From contig JACMLY010000170.1 of assembly GCA_014379345.1 (NCBI GenBank), forward strand, positions 32,953 through 96,952: a stretch of DNA of 64,000 bases. Direction: 5' to 3'. Below the pieces are notes generated by a model. That model did not search any database and was not told where the DNA came from. It saw only the letters and a program-made list of their open reading frames with translations. The position numbers were made by a program, and so were the translations under genes. This DNA comes from Chitinophagaceae bacterium (lineage in GTDB: Bacteria; Bacteroidota; Bacteroidia; Chitinophagales; Chitinophagaceae). Position 1 is the first letter of the stretch, and each line of letters starts with the position of its first letter. Positions 18,996 to 28,477 of the stretch are shown here, one piece after another.

Positions 18996-20000
18996 ATGAT
19001 ACTCAGAGCGGCCACTCAAACCGATAAGCCTGCTATTATTGAACTTCTTAAGCTATCGTTGGGCGAATCCGTTATTCCTATCACCGAAAAATTCTGGTTA
19101 TGGAAACACGAACAAAACGCTTTTGGCCCTTCTTTCGTGCTTTTAGCCCAGGAAAATGATGAAATTATAGGTGTACGCGCCTTTATGCAATGGCATTGGC
19201 TCTGGAATGGAAAGATGTACAAAGCTATCAGGGCGGTGGATACTGCGACCCATCCCTCCCACCAGGGAAAGGGTATTTTTAAGAAACTCACACTTCAACA
19301 AGTTGAAAAATGCAAACAGCAGGGCATTCATTTTGTGTTCAACACACCCAATGAACAAAGTATGCCCGGCTACTTGAAGATGGGATGGGAAAAACAGGGC
19401 CGTATGCCACTCAAACTTAAATTCACAAGACCCATCTCTTTAGGATACTCCAAATTTTTTGACAAGGAAAAATATGCTGAATCTGTAAACGAAGATCTTT
19501 CGCCAGGTCAGCAATGGGATGGAAATATCATTGGCCTGTTCAATTCGTATAACCAACCTGCAACGGACTTTATCAGAACATCTATTACCGGCGAATATAT
19601 TTCATGGCGCTACGCTGAAAACCCCTTGTACAGGTACAATTATTTTACTGATGGAAAAAATTATGTATTGGTCAGCCGAATCAAGAATCATTCGTTCACA
19701 AGGGAATTGCGCATAGTCGATTTTATTTTGTTGAATGAACAGGCTAAGAACCGTTCCGTGAACTCTCATATGAAAAAAGAAGTGCTGGACTTTGCCAAAA
19801 AATATAAAATCGATTTCATCTCTTTTTCAGGCCAGCAGTATTTATTCAACAAATCCTATTTCCAATGGATGGGCATAATCCCTGTTCGCACATTGGGACC
19901 GCTTGTAACGGTAAGGGATTTAAATATGCAGGAACAATTTGCCGGGTTATTGGATATAAAAAATTGGAACTACAGCCTGGGAGATATGGAGCTTTTTTAG
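18996..20000 (+). CDS. GNAT-family N-acetyltransferase
   Basis: A 334-residue protein with one GNAT fold in its N-terminal half and an unassigned C-terminal half. The acetyl-CoA binding region is seen as RAVDTATHPSHQGKGIFKKL (about 82-101), with the typical V-x-T-x-P start and QGKG turn. NTPNEQSMPGYLKMGWEKQGR then gives the last strand. In glycan loci such enzymes acylate amino sugars. It is the only plus-strand gene inside the exopolysaccharide locus and ends 16 bases from the convergent deacetylase gene. It splits the locus into two minus-strand transcription units. It could be the acetyltransferase of an amino-sugar pathway, but the fold is not the PglD type. Confidence 0.82.
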   Translation: MILRAATQTDKPAIIELLKLSLGESVIPITEKFWLWKHEQNAFGPSFVLLAQENDEIIGVRAFMQWHWLWNGKMYKAIRAVDTATHPSHQGKGIFKKLTLQQVEKCKQQGIHFVFNTPNEQSMPGYLKMGWEKQGRMPLKLKFTRPISLGYSKFFDKEKYAESVNEDLSPGQQWDGNIIGLFNSYNQPATDFIRTSITGEYISWRYAENPLYRYNYFTDGKNYVLVSRIKNHSFTRELRIVDFILLNEQAKNRSVNSHMKKEVLDFAKKYKIDFISFSGQQYLFNKSYFQWMGIIPVRTLGPLVTVRDLNMQEQFAGLLDIKNWNYSLGDMELF

Positions 20001-20015
20001 AACAAGGGATCCATA

Positions 20016-20993
20016 TCAATTAAGCATCGAAGTATATTCACCCATATTCCAACTTTTCATACCAAATCTTGTTTTCATTTTTTGAAAATGACTGAGCAAT
20101 ATTTCCAGCTGGTTCAAATTTTGTTCAGGATAGTAACCAAAGTTTTCAGGATGCCACCATAGGTGATAGCATTCTTTCTTTTTTGCAGCAACTGCCATTT
20201 CATTCATCACCCTTCTCACATGCATTGTATTTGCTAATTGAAGTTTCGGCTGCCAGGGTCTTAAAAACCTGCTTGCAGGCAATTGAATTGGTTCGTTCGG
20301 GTTTATTCTTATTGATTGTAACGGATAAGATGTCCGCTTACCAAGTGGGAGATAGGCATCGCCCGTACGAAGCACTTTCCTCAACATCCCGGAACGGCTA
20401 TCAGGTATTGGCTTCCAAAACCAATCTTCCGGATTAGAACGCACTACTTTTATCCCTTTTCGATAACAGATATCCAGAAATTGCGGCTCAAATTGATTTC
20501 TTGGAAACACAAGTGATACAAGATCTTTATTGAACTTACTAGCGGCTTTTTCAACGGCCGCCAGATCTGCTTCGAATGCTTTGGGATTTTGTTCAGGTTC
20601 CAGGCAATAGTAATGTGCAAATGTATGGGTGCCTAGTTCCTGCCCGGCAAACTGAAGTATTTCCCTGATTGTTTCAGGGGCAAAATGAGCCCAGCTATAC
20701 TGATCTGCCAGTCCATTTTTTTTGGCATAGATGTACGCCGAATACATTTCGTTGGAAAAGGAAGGCTGGGTGTCAGGTTTTAATTCTGCCCACTCGTTAG
20801 CATCCTTTGCGAACAAAGAGCCTACGGTTGCCCATGTTACATGAATTTCATATTTAGTGAAAAGCCGCAGCAGCTTTGGAATAATATCTATTGTGTTTAC
20901 ATAGCATGCTTTCTGCAGATCCCTGTCTTTTTTGTCAAAAACTCCCCAATGCAGTTCGAAATCGAGCGATATTGTAAAAATACCTTCCATCAA
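20016..20993 (-). CDS. Polysaccharide deacetylase (NodB-type, carbohydrate esterase 4-like)
   Basis: A 325-residue metal-dependent deacetylase that would remove N- or O-acetyl groups from the glycan. The NodB core shows the first metal motif as LDFELHW (D-F-E in place of D-D, near residue 10), the metal histidines in GTHTFAHYY (H-x3-H), and LVFPRNQFEPQF. A late HLWWHPENFGYY supplies the expected catalytic histidine region. There is no signal peptide, so action at the cytoplasmic face on a precursor is more likely than outside. It starts with a 4-base overlap (ATGA) with the membrane protein upstream. Confidence 0.87.
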   Translation of the reverse strand: MMEGIFTISLDFELHWGVFDKKDRDLQKACYVNTIDIIPKLLRLFTKYEIHVTWATVGSLFAKDANEWAELKPDTQPSFSNEMYSAYIYAKKNGLADQYSWAHFAPETIREILQFAGQELGTHTFAHYYCLEPEQNPKAFEADLAAVEKAASKFNKDLVSLVFPRNQFEPQFLDICYRKGIKVVRSNPEDWFWKPIPDSRSGMLRKVLRTGDAYLPLGKRTSYPLQSIRINPNEPIQLPASRFLRPWQPKLQLANTMHVRRVMNEMAVAAKKKECYHLWWHPENFGYYPEQNLNQLEILLSHFQKMKTRFGMKSWNMGEYTSMLN

Positions 20994-22210
20994 ATTGGGA
21001 ACGATATGCCTGGCACTTTTCGAAGTGGGCTTTTTTTCCTTTTTACGAATCGGAGTTGTTTATAGTCCATAAAGGAAAGAACTATAAAAACTAAAAAATA
21101 CATGATCATTGTCTTTTGGCGAATGATTAGTCCCAGATTCGACAACGTACTACACATGGCTACTGACACGCCAAGAAAAACTACAAGGCTTGCTTTTACA
21201 AGAGAAGTACCTGATGAAACGAAATGTATAAATTTCTTATTGAATAATGGGAGAGTCAACATGATATAGAAAGTATTCTCGATAGATACCATTATGCCAG
21301 GTAGGGAAGGTGCATCGAAGAATAGAGGACGGTACCAGAATGTGATCAGCTTTAGAACGAAAGGGTAACTTGATATGTCGAGCCCGGAACCTGATTTGGA
21401 AAGATCTGAGGCACGTTTAGCACTTGTCTCATCAAAACTCCCTATTAAATTTTCACTATCCAAACCTCCGAATTCAAGTATTTTATCATAGAGCAACAAT
21501 ACGGCAACGGCACTTCCTGCAAATACCAGTAATTTTTGATACATAGGAATTTTCTGCCTGCCCGTCACCAGCCCGAGGATGATCGCTACAGACAACACCA
21601 GGAATATATGTGGCCGAACATGATATACAATAAGTAAACCCAGTATCAGGGCTGTTTTTCGGGCCGTAAGCCGGCTAAGACCATACGTTGCCAGGGCCAC
21701 GCCTAAAAAAATGATAGAGCCCTTTCCCAATGAGCTCGTCCAATAGTGCATATTGGGAAGAAAAAGTATTAAGGTTGTAAGATCGACGCCCTGCCAAACA
21801 TGCTTGAAACGAATGTTTTCTTTGATGAAAATATAAAAATATATAAACCCCCAATAACCCATCCAGGCAAACAACACCATCATCATTTCATAACCAAAGA
21901 AAAAATAATTAACAAAGGGATACGATATAAAATGAATGAATTTGGTGCTCGTATCGTAAGCTTCAAACCAGCCAGTATAGGCCAGTTGCGTATACTTAAA
22001 GTACGCTACAGAATCCGAAGCTGCACCCATGATCGTGATATAATACACCATGGCGAATAAGGCATGGTACCAATACAGGCCCTTCATCAAATCAATGTTA
22101 AGCCAGGGATGACGTTGTTTGAACTTCTTTAAAATTGGAAGACTAACGAAAAATAGCACTAATATCAGGACAAATGCGCTGATTAAACCGCTTAGAGATA
22201 CACTAATCAT
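20990..22210 (-). CDS. Polytopic membrane protein, probable EpsG/Wzy-like polysaccharide polymerase
   Basis: A 406-residue inner-membrane protein with about ten hydrophobic segments, starting with GLISAFVLILVLFFVSLPIL. Features in common with EpsG/Wzy-like polymerases are the long periplasmic loop around 235-275 and charged residues between spans (HVRPHIFL near 198; SLGKGSIIFLG near 161). No sequence motif is decisive, because Wzy proteins diverge strongly. The position, between a deacetylase and three GT4 genes in a locus with Wza- and Wzc-like genes, supports polymerase. An O-antigen ligase is the alternative. It overlaps both neighbours by 4 bases. Confidence 0.65.
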   Translation of the reverse strand: MISVSLSGLISAFVLILVLFFVSLPILKKFKQRHPWLNIDLMKGLYWYHALFAMVYYITIMGAASDSVAYFKYTQLAYTGWFEAYDTSTKFIHFISYPFVNYFFFGYEMMMVLFAWMGYWGFIYFYIFIKENIRFKHVWQGVDLTTLILFLPNMHYWTSSLGKGSIIFLGVALATYGLSRLTARKTALILGLLIVYHVRPHIFLVLSVAIILGLVTGRQKIPMYQKLLVFAGSAVAVLLLYDKILEFGGLDSENLIGSFDETSAKRASDLSKSGSGLDISSYPFVLKLITFWYRPLFFDAPSLPGIMVSIENTFYIMLTLPLFNKKFIHFVSSGTSLVKASLVVFLGVSVAMCSTLSNLGLIIRQKTMIMYFLVFIVLSFMDYKQLRFVKRKKSPLRKVPGISFPI

Positions 22211-23382
22211 GACTGGTTATTGAGAGCATTTTCATAAATATTTTCGAGTTCATTTACCATCTTCTGCAGGCTGAAGCGTTTAACCACGGTTTCACGCGCG
22301 GCTTCTCCCAACTGCCGAATGTCTGCCGGATTCTCAAGGTAACTGTCTAATTTTTGTATTAGTAGCATTGGCTCGGTTGTGGGCGCCAGTAAGCCATTCT
22401 TACCATCAGTTATTAATTCGGGTATACCTCCGGCATCCGTGCAAACGGGCATGCAGCCCATGCTCATTGCTTCCAGTAAAGCTATAGGAAGGCCTTCAAA
22501 TTCTGAGCTCATCATGAAAACGTTGAATGCTTTCAGATAAGGCCGTATCTCAGATTGCAAACCTGCAAAATGCACATGACCTTCCATTTGCAGTTCCCGT
22601 GCTTTTTGATGCAAATCATCCTTTAATGGCCCATCACCCACGATTATAAAGGTGCATTGGGGATGGTTTCTCAGTAATTGCTGGGCGATCTCCAGCCAAA
22701 TATTCAACCGCTTTTGCGCCCTGAACACGCAAACGATCCCTATAACGATCGCATCATGGGAAATATTCAATTCTTTTCGTATGTTTCTTTTGACCGATAT
22801 TGAATTTGAGAATTTTTCGGTGTTAATGCCGTTCAGCACCACCTCTACTTTCGGGTAACTTTTACCGTAATTCGCCTTAATTGAATTTTCAACGTCTTTT
22901 GAAACCGCGATGACTTTATGCTGGCTTGAAAAACTAAGCTTGTTTAAATGGTAGGTTAATTTGTGGTAATGCTCCCAGGTATTGTGCTCGGTATAAATAA
23001 CGGGAACTTTTCTTATTTTTCCTACCAGTCTTCCTACAATGCCGGCCCATGGCAAATGACAATGTATTAATTGGATCTTGTGCTCTTTCACGTAGGCCAT
23101 TATTTTTCGCGCCGTTAATAAGATCTCAATATTGTTTTTTGCTGCCATACACACAACAGTTCCTCCTTCTTCCTTTATTTGCTCAACCATCTGGTCTTTC
23201 CATGGAAGAAAATAAATGTAATGGAACTGGTATTTTGTCTTATCATGTTTATGTAATGTTTCTGGCAGTAAAGTTTCTGCACCACCCCGGCCAAGAGATT
23301 TAATAATATGGAGAACTGGAATGGAGGCTTCTTCCTGAGTCACGGGAAAATGTTTTATTCTTCTTTTGATCAACGTCTTCAT
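22207..23382 (-). CDS. Family 4 glycosyltransferase
   Basis: GT-B fold transferase of 391 residues. The N-terminal domain has VLHIIKSLGRGGAETLLPE, the usual GGAE loop that binds acceptor. The linker LIHCHLPWAGIVGRLVG follows. The donor domain has IGIVCVFRAQKRLNIWLEIA and the E-x7-E motif SSEFEGLPIALLEAMSMG. It overlaps the Wzy-like gene by 4 bases and so is translationally coupled to it. The sugar it uses is not readable from sequence. Confidence 0.9.
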   Translation of the reverse strand: MKTLIKRRIKHFPVTQEEASIPVLHIIKSLGRGGAETLLPETLHKHDKTKYQFHYIYFLPWKDQMVEQIKEEGGTVVCMAAKNNIEILLTARKIMAYVKEHKIQLIHCHLPWAGIVGRLVGKIRKVPVIYTEHNTWEHYHKLTYHLNKLSFSSQHKVIAVSKDVENSIKANYGKSYPKVEVVLNGINTEKFSNSISVKRNIRKELNISHDAIVIGIVCVFRAQKRLNIWLEIAQQLLRNHPQCTFIIVGDGPLKDDLHQKARELQMEGHVHFAGLQSEIRPYLKAFNVFMMSSEFEGLPIALLEAMSMGCMPVCTDAGGIPELITDGKNGLLAPTTEPMLLIQKLDSYLENPADIRQLGEAARETVVKRFSLQKMVNELENIYENALNNQS

Positions 23383-23411
23383 ATGTAAGCGGGATAAGTT
23401 AAAAATTCAGA

Positions 23412-24515
23412 TCATGAAGCAACTGATCTATAAATATCTAAAAACTGATCTGCAATCTGTGTATTTAAATACTGCCTGGTAACGAGCGAGTAAGCATTGT
23501 CAATCAGACTCTCGTTATATGTATTTGGGTTCAATGCGTCTGCAATTCCATTTGCAAATGCGTTTTCATCTCCATTTCTTATGAGTCTTCCTGTTTTATG
23601 GTTGATCACAATTTCTTTTATTCCGCCAACATCATAAGCCACCACCGGTATTCTGCAATAAAATGCTTCCAGGATAACGCCGGGTAATCCTTCGATAATG
23701 CTTGGTAAAATTAAAACATCTGCTCCGCGTATATATTGCATCGCATTCTTCTGGAAGCCGCAGAATTTAATTTTTGAATCAAGGCCTTTCAATCTCACAA
23801 GTTCTTCAATGCCTGGTTTCAGAGGGCCGTCTCCAACAAGGTAAAGTTTGGCAGAAGGATCTTTTTTCGAAACCAGTTCGAAAATATCTATCATCCCGGT
23901 ATGATTCTTTTCAAAAGTAAATCCTCCCACATGAATGATCACCGGACCCTGGCCATTCAAATGTACCCGTTCATTGATCTTTCCATTTAATCCTTTTGGT
24001 GATTCCACGTGCTCAATGCCTACCGGGATGGTAATGATCTTGTCTTTATATTGCGGGAACAATTTTGCGAAATCATGCGCAGAACTATTGCTCACTGAAA
24101 TTATTTTGTGTGTGAACCGGAACAAAAAGCTGTTCCATTTTTTTTGCGCCCAGGTTTTGATATACAGGCTAATGGTGCTCGCATTTCTAAATACGATTGG
24201 TTGTTTCCACCTGTAAATTATTTTTGAGAAAACGGCGTATTTCAGCGTGTCGCCTGCATTTGCCTGGATAATATCGGGCTTTTCTTCTTTTATTATCTGC
24301 GACAGTTTTTTCCAAGCCTTCAGATCATGCAGTCTCCCTCCCAGGTTACCGTTCAATGAAATAATATTTCCTGTGAAAGGCAATTCGGCTTCGCCTGGAA
24401 ATACACTGACGATAATGGCTTTATTTCCGGAGTGATTTATGTGAGACGCCAATTGTGAAGCGAAAATTTCGGCTCCCCGGAGTTGTGATTTTTGTATAAG
24501 GTGAAGAACTTTCAA
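23412..24515 (-). CDS. Family 4 glycosyltransferase
   Basis: A 367-residue GT4. The acceptor-side motif is VLHLIQKSQLRGAEIFASQL, where the common GGAE loop is RGAE. Then IQANAGDTLKYAVFSKI, VIIHVGGFTFEKNHTGMIDI at the start of the donor domain, and E-x7-E in PSIIEGLPGVILEAFYC. It overlaps the next upstream gene by 4 bases. It is related to, but clearly different from, the GT4 on each side. Confidence 0.9.
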   Translation of the reverse strand: MKVLHLIQKSQLRGAEIFASQLASHINHSGNKAIIVSVFPGEAELPFTGNIISLNGNLGGRLHDLKAWKKLSQIIKEEKPDIIQANAGDTLKYAVFSKIIYRWKQPIVFRNASTISLYIKTWAQKKWNSFLFRFTHKIISVSNSSAHDFAKLFPQYKDKIITIPVGIEHVESPKGLNGKINERVHLNGQGPVIIHVGGFTFEKNHTGMIDIFELVSKKDPSAKLYLVGDGPLKPGIEELVRLKGLDSKIKFCGFQKNAMQYIRGADVLILPSIIEGLPGVILEAFYCRIPVVAYDVGGIKEIVINHKTGRLIRNGDENAFANGIADALNPNTYNESLIDNAYSLVTRQYLNTQIADQFLDIYRSVAS

Positions 24516-25654
24516 TTACTTTTAATTATTATGTCCTGTAGATACCCTTCGAATTTATCAACGATCTTATCGAGCTCAAAATTTTCTTTGGCATAGTCAT
24601 AGGCTTTCATTGCAAGTACATTTGCAGTGCCGGTGTTTTCTTTGTACCATAACATTGCCTTTTCAACTTCTTCCACGGATTCTCTGCCAAAAAGATAACC
24701 TGTTTCTAAATGAATGACGGCCTCCTTATTCTGAGCAATATCTGAAGCCAGTATTGGCAGTCCGGCAAACATAGCTTCAACAACTGCTCCGCTGAAACCC
24801 TCAACCAAAGAAGGGAAAATAAAACAGTCATATTGTGAAAGGAGGGCCGGCACATCATTCCTTGATCCAAGGAGAAAAACTTTGTCCTTCAGCATATTAT
24901 CGTTGATGAGTTTCTGCAGTTCGTTGCGAAGCGGACCATCACCAACAATCGATAATGAGGCATCGGGATAGTGATGCAGAAATTTTTTGAATCCCAATAT
25001 CATGTATCGATGACCCTTAACCGGGAATAGCCTGCTGACATTTAAGAAGCGGATCGGATTTCCTGATTTTTGAGATTGGATATTTTTTCGAAGGAATTTA
25101 AAACTGTCCCTCCCCCTATTGATAACCTTTATTTTTTCCGGTGATATGCTCAGATGTTTTGCATTGGCTTCCTTTATGGCCTCAGAGTTGGATACAAAAC
25201 CCACGCAAATTTTGCTGGTTGCCTTATTTATATATTTAAAAACAGAAACAAGGCTTTTTGCTTTCCACGATAAATGTTGATTGTATGATTTGCAGTATAA
25301 ATCATTCACGAAAGTGCCAACAACCGGAATATGATTGAACCTGCCAATTAACCGCGTCACAATTTCCGACCGCGTCAGGTAAGCTACCATCAGATCCGGT
25401 TGCTCTTTCTGAACAACTTCTTTTAGCTTTTTATATGCCTCCAGAAAACCGTACTTTTTTGATATATTGAATGAATAAACCTTAATTCCTCTTTCGACGA
25501 ATTTCGGCTGAAGTATTTCGCCGGAATAGAGATGGCATACTACAGGAAGTATGTCTTTAAATCTGGATGTATTTTCCAAAAGGCTTTGTTCTGCTCCTCC
25601 TAATTGAAGTGTATCAATAACAAATAATACTTTCTTGGAAACTGGAGTATTCAT
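24512..25654 (-). CDS. Family 4 glycosyltransferase
   Basis: A 380-residue GT4 beginning with KVLFVIDTLQLGGAEQSLLE (GGAE loop). The donor domain shows IRFLNVSRLFPVKGHRYMIL, LSIVGDGPLRNELQKLI and E-x7-E in PSLVEGFSGAVVEAMFAG. It lies directly upstream of another GT4 (4-base overlap) and 11 bases after a GT2, inside the long run from 36817. Role in ordered chain extension is inferred from the context. Confidence 0.9.
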   Translation of the reverse strand: MNTPVSKKVLFVIDTLQLGGAEQSLLENTSRFKDILPVVCHLYSGEILQPKFVERGIKVYSFNISKKYGFLEAYKKLKEVVQKEQPDLMVAYLTRSEIVTRLIGRFNHIPVVGTFVNDLYCKSYNQHLSWKAKSLVSVFKYINKATSKICVGFVSNSEAIKEANAKHLSISPEKIKVINRGRDSFKFLRKNIQSQKSGNPIRFLNVSRLFPVKGHRYMILGFKKFLHHYPDASLSIVGDGPLRNELQKLINDNMLKDKVFLLGSRNDVPALLSQYDCFIFPSLVEGFSGAVVEAMFAGLPILASDIAQNKEAVIHLETGYLFGRESVEEVEKAMLWYKENTGTANVLAMKAYDYAKENFELDKIVDKFEGYLQDIIIKSN

Positions 25655-25665
25655 TTTGGTAGGTG

Positions 25666-26523
25666 TTACAGCAGGGTAAGTATGGTATATTTAAAAAATT
25701 TTAAATAATTTTTCCATTGCAGCGGGCTATGCCGGATCGCTTTTAAAGTAAAACGAACGGCTTCGCTGCGATTTTTTAATTTATAGTTTGAAAAAGCAAT
25801 TACCATGTACATATTAGATATTTCTCTGGGATTGCTTTTTTCTATTATATCATAATGTTTATTCAATAGTTGCATTCCTCCTTCTTTCACTTTCGCCCAG
25901 TTAGTTCTAATGCGTTCTCCATTATGGATATTCAGCTGAACAAGACTTTTATCTATAGACACCATATCGTAATCCGTGTTCCTCAGATATGTAAGCAGCC
26001 TGTATCCAAGGTCGGTCTGAATATTGGATTTCATCGAAGGATCATAACCCCCCACTTCAAAAAATACGGCACGCTTTATGAACAGGGAACCGCAGGTGAA
26101 TTTTAATTTCACTTTTTTACCGAAGATTGTTGTTTCCTTTGGCTCTTCCTGGATCATTTTGCCGTTCAGTAATTTTCGTACAGCACCGGTACATGCAATT
26201 CCGGTGTTGTGGGTTATACCCGCCACTGCGGTTTCGAGCCAGTAGGGGTATGCTTCGTCATCGCTATCCAAAAATGTGATGAAATCTCCTTTCGTATGTA
26301 GAGCGGCTATATTGAGGCTATGACCTTGGCCGGTATTTTCTTTTTTGATATAAGTAATCCGGGTATCGGTCAGGAATTTGCCGACGGCCTCTTCAGTATT
26401 ATCTGTTGAGCCATCATCAATGATGATCAACTCCCAATCTTGGTACGTTTGATCGATGACGCTTCGGATGGTAGTTTGTACCATGCCTGCCCTGTTATAT
26501 GTTGGTGTAATTACAGATATCAT
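25666..26523 (-). CDS. Family 2 glycosyltransferase (triplet member 1)
   Basis: A 285-residue inverting GT2. It starts ISVITPTYNRAGMVQTTIRS, with LIIIDDGSTDNTEEAVGKFL next, DxD in FLDSDDEAYPYWLE, and KFTCGSLFIKRAVFFEVGGYD in the acceptor half. It shares its length, its order of motifs and a special C-terminal stretch (FSNYKLKNRSEAVRFTLKAI) with the genes at 26575 and 28478, so the three are paralogues. The tail has no long hydrophobic span, so these are soluble or peripheral enzymes. Confidence 0.9.
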   Translation of the reverse strand: MISVITPTYNRAGMVQTTIRSVIDQTYQDWELIIIDDGSTDNTEEAVGKFLTDTRITYIKKENTGQGHSLNIAALHTKGDFITFLDSDDEAYPYWLETAVAGITHNTGIACTGAVRKLLNGKMIQEEPKETTIFGKKVKLKFTCGSLFIKRAVFFEVGGYDPSMKSNIQTDLGYRLLTYLRNTDYDMVSIDKSLVQLNIHNGERIRTNWAKVKEGGMQLLNKHYDIIEKSNPREISNMYMVIAFSNYKLKNRSEAVRFTLKAIRHSPLQWKNYLKFFKYTILTLL

Positions 26524-26574
26524 TTTTTTGGGTTACGCTGCATACTGTTAACCGAATGTATGCGGTGCCTCACT

Positions 26575-27435
26575 TTATATAAATACATATTTCACTACCC
26601 TTAAATAATTTTTGATGTTCAAAGGCCTTAAGCGGATGGCTTTCATCATATAGGAAAAAGATTCCTTTCGCTGTTTCAGCTTATAGTTATAATATGCAAT
26701 GACAGCATAGTTCCGGGCCAGTTCGCTCTTATCCCAGGTAATAAAATAATCATAGAACTTATTCACGAATCGTGCACAGTCAACAGTAAGGCTTTTCCAG
26801 TCTTTACGCAATCTTGGACCGTCATGAAAATAGATTACCACAAGACACTTCTCGATAGATACAATTTTAAGATTTGAGTCCTTCAATTGTTCAATAAGGC
26901 TATATCCCAGTTCAGATAATAAACCCGTGGGCATTTTCGTATCAAACCCTTTAATGTCGAGAAACAGCGACCGTTTAATGAATAACGACCCGCAGGTAAA
27001 TTTTACCTTCTTTTTCTCGCCGTAAAAATTGATTTCATACGGATAGTCTTTTACCATAGAGCCATCCGGAAGTTTTTTTATAGAACCGGCACAGGCGATA
27101 CCCGTGTCTGGGATCAGATGCCCGGTTACGGTATCAAGCCAATGCGGCAATGCTTCGTCATCGCTGTCTAAAAATGTAATGAACTCGCCTTTCGCATTAG
27201 CGGCCCCGATATTTCTGGAATGTGCGGTTCCACTGTTTTCTTTTTTTATGTACTTTATCCTCGTATCATCGAGATAGTTCTTTACGATCGTTTCGGTATT
27301 ATCTGTTGACCCATCATCAACAATGATCAATTCCCAATCCTTAAACGTTTGCGCCAAAATTGATTTGATAGTTCTTTGCAGTAACTGTGCACGATTGTAA
27401 GTAGGCGTAATTATGGAAAACTTAATATTCGACAT
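26575..27435 (-). CDS. Family 2 glycosyltransferase (triplet member 2)
   Basis: A 286-residue GT2 with FSIITPTYNRAQLLQRTIKS, IIVDDGSTDNTETIVKNYL, DxD in FLDSDDEALPHWLD and KFTCGSLFIKRSLFLDIKGF. The C-terminal stretch YYNYKLKQRKESFSYMMKAI is shared with the other triplet members. It differs from them mainly in the region after the DxD. The gap to the next gene is 51 bases, with no sign of a separate promoter. Confidence 0.9.
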   Translation of the reverse strand: MSNIKFSIITPTYNRAQLLQRTIKSILAQTFKDWELIIVDDGSTDNTETIVKNYLDDTRIKYIKKENSGTAHSRNIGAANAKGEFITFLDSDDEALPHWLDTVTGHLIPDTGIACAGSIKKLPDGSMVKDYPYEINFYGEKKKVKFTCGSLFIKRSLFLDIKGFDTKMPTGLLSELGYSLIEQLKDSNLKIVSIEKCLVVIYFHDGPRLRKDWKSLTVDCARFVNKFYDYFITWDKSELARNYAVIAYYNYKLKQRKESFSYMMKAIRLRPLNIKNYLRVVKYVFI

Positions 27436-27491
27436 TTGAAAACAGCAGGCTTGTCTTTAGTAATAAATTTGATGTATCGAAAATGTTGATC

Positions 27492-28376
27492 TCATATAAA
27501 TGCTTTACTCGGCTTAATAAATTTCATGGTATTTGGATCGAGCGTTTTTCCCTGTTTTCCCAGGATTCCGTGCCATATGCCAAGTAATCTGAATTTAATT
27601 CGTGTCCATCTGTCGGGAGCATACACAGCCGCGGCAACCAGATATTTCAGTTGCTTATACAGATAACTTAACAGATCAACGATTGAAAAATATTCTCTTA
27701 AAATAAGCAGATGATTTCGGGATGTATAGTAACCTCTCCACAATGTTGATTGCGTGAATTTTCCTTCGCCGCCCAAGTGAAGATAGTTGGCCGATTGAAT
27801 GCTTGTTAATGCTATTTTATAACCATTTTTTTTCATTCGCAGGCAAAATTCATAGTCATCGCACATCATGAAATACTCTTTTTTGGGAGGCCCGATTGTG
27901 CGAATAATATTAGCGTTGATTAAAGACCCGTCCAGAAGCGCCGAGTGTACCGGCTGAAGATGGTTATTGCTGACAATATTCATCGTTGATCCAAATTTAT
28001 TTTTAAAGCCTTTCAGGCTTATCATATCGTATGAAGAAGTTTCAATGTGATGAAGCAATTCGGACAAGGCATTTTTTTCGTAATAGGTATCATCTTCCAA
28101 CAACCAAAAAAAATCGGGGTTCAGTCGTTCAAGGGCGTATGCCATTGCGTGCGTATAACCGCCGCCGGCACCGATATTTGATGATAAAAACAGGCAATGA
28201 ATATTCCTGGTGTTTTGCAGAGAACTCAAATATTCTTTGGTTCCATCCGAACTGTTATTGTCGACAATGATAATGTCGGCAGGCTGGATAGATTGATTAA
28301 AGTAATAAGCCAGTGCAGTTTTTAGCGATTCCAAGCGATTGTAGGTAATCATAACAGCACAAACAACTTTATTCAT
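27492..28376 (-). CDS. Family 2 glycosyltransferase (rhamnosyl/galactofuranosyl-transferase-like)
   Basis: A 294-residue GT2 of another subgroup than its neighbours. The start VCAVMITYNRLESLKTALAY, the stretch ADIIIVDNNSSDGTKEYLSS and the metal motif WLLEDDTYYEKNAL (D-D) recall rhamnosyl- and galactofuranosyl-transferases. MMCDDYEFCLRMKKNGYKIA and HLGGEGKF are further fits to that subgroup. The C-terminus is basic with short hydrophobic runs. It sits between two members of the GT2 triplet. Confidence 0.85.
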   Translation of the reverse strand: MNKVVCAVMITYNRLESLKTALAYYFNQSIQPADIIIVDNNSSDGTKEYLSSLQNTRNIHCLFLSSNIGAGGGYTHAMAYALERLNPDFFWLLEDDTYYEKNALSELLHHIETSSYDMISLKGFKNKFGSTMNIVSNNHLQPVHSALLDGSLINANIIRTIGPPKKEYFMMCDDYEFCLRMKKNGYKIALTSIQSANYLHLGGEGKFTQSTLWRGYYTSRNHLLILREYFSIVDLLSYLYKQLKYLVAAAVYAPDRWTRIKFRLLGIWHGILGKQGKTLDPNTMKFIKPSKAFI

Positions 28377-28477
28377 AAACAGGTGCTGATTTAGAATACT
28401 TGATCATAAGCCAAAATGTTAAAGCAGGGGGTTTTAAAATAAAGCTCAGGGATGCTTCTGGTATCACCAGCATCGTG

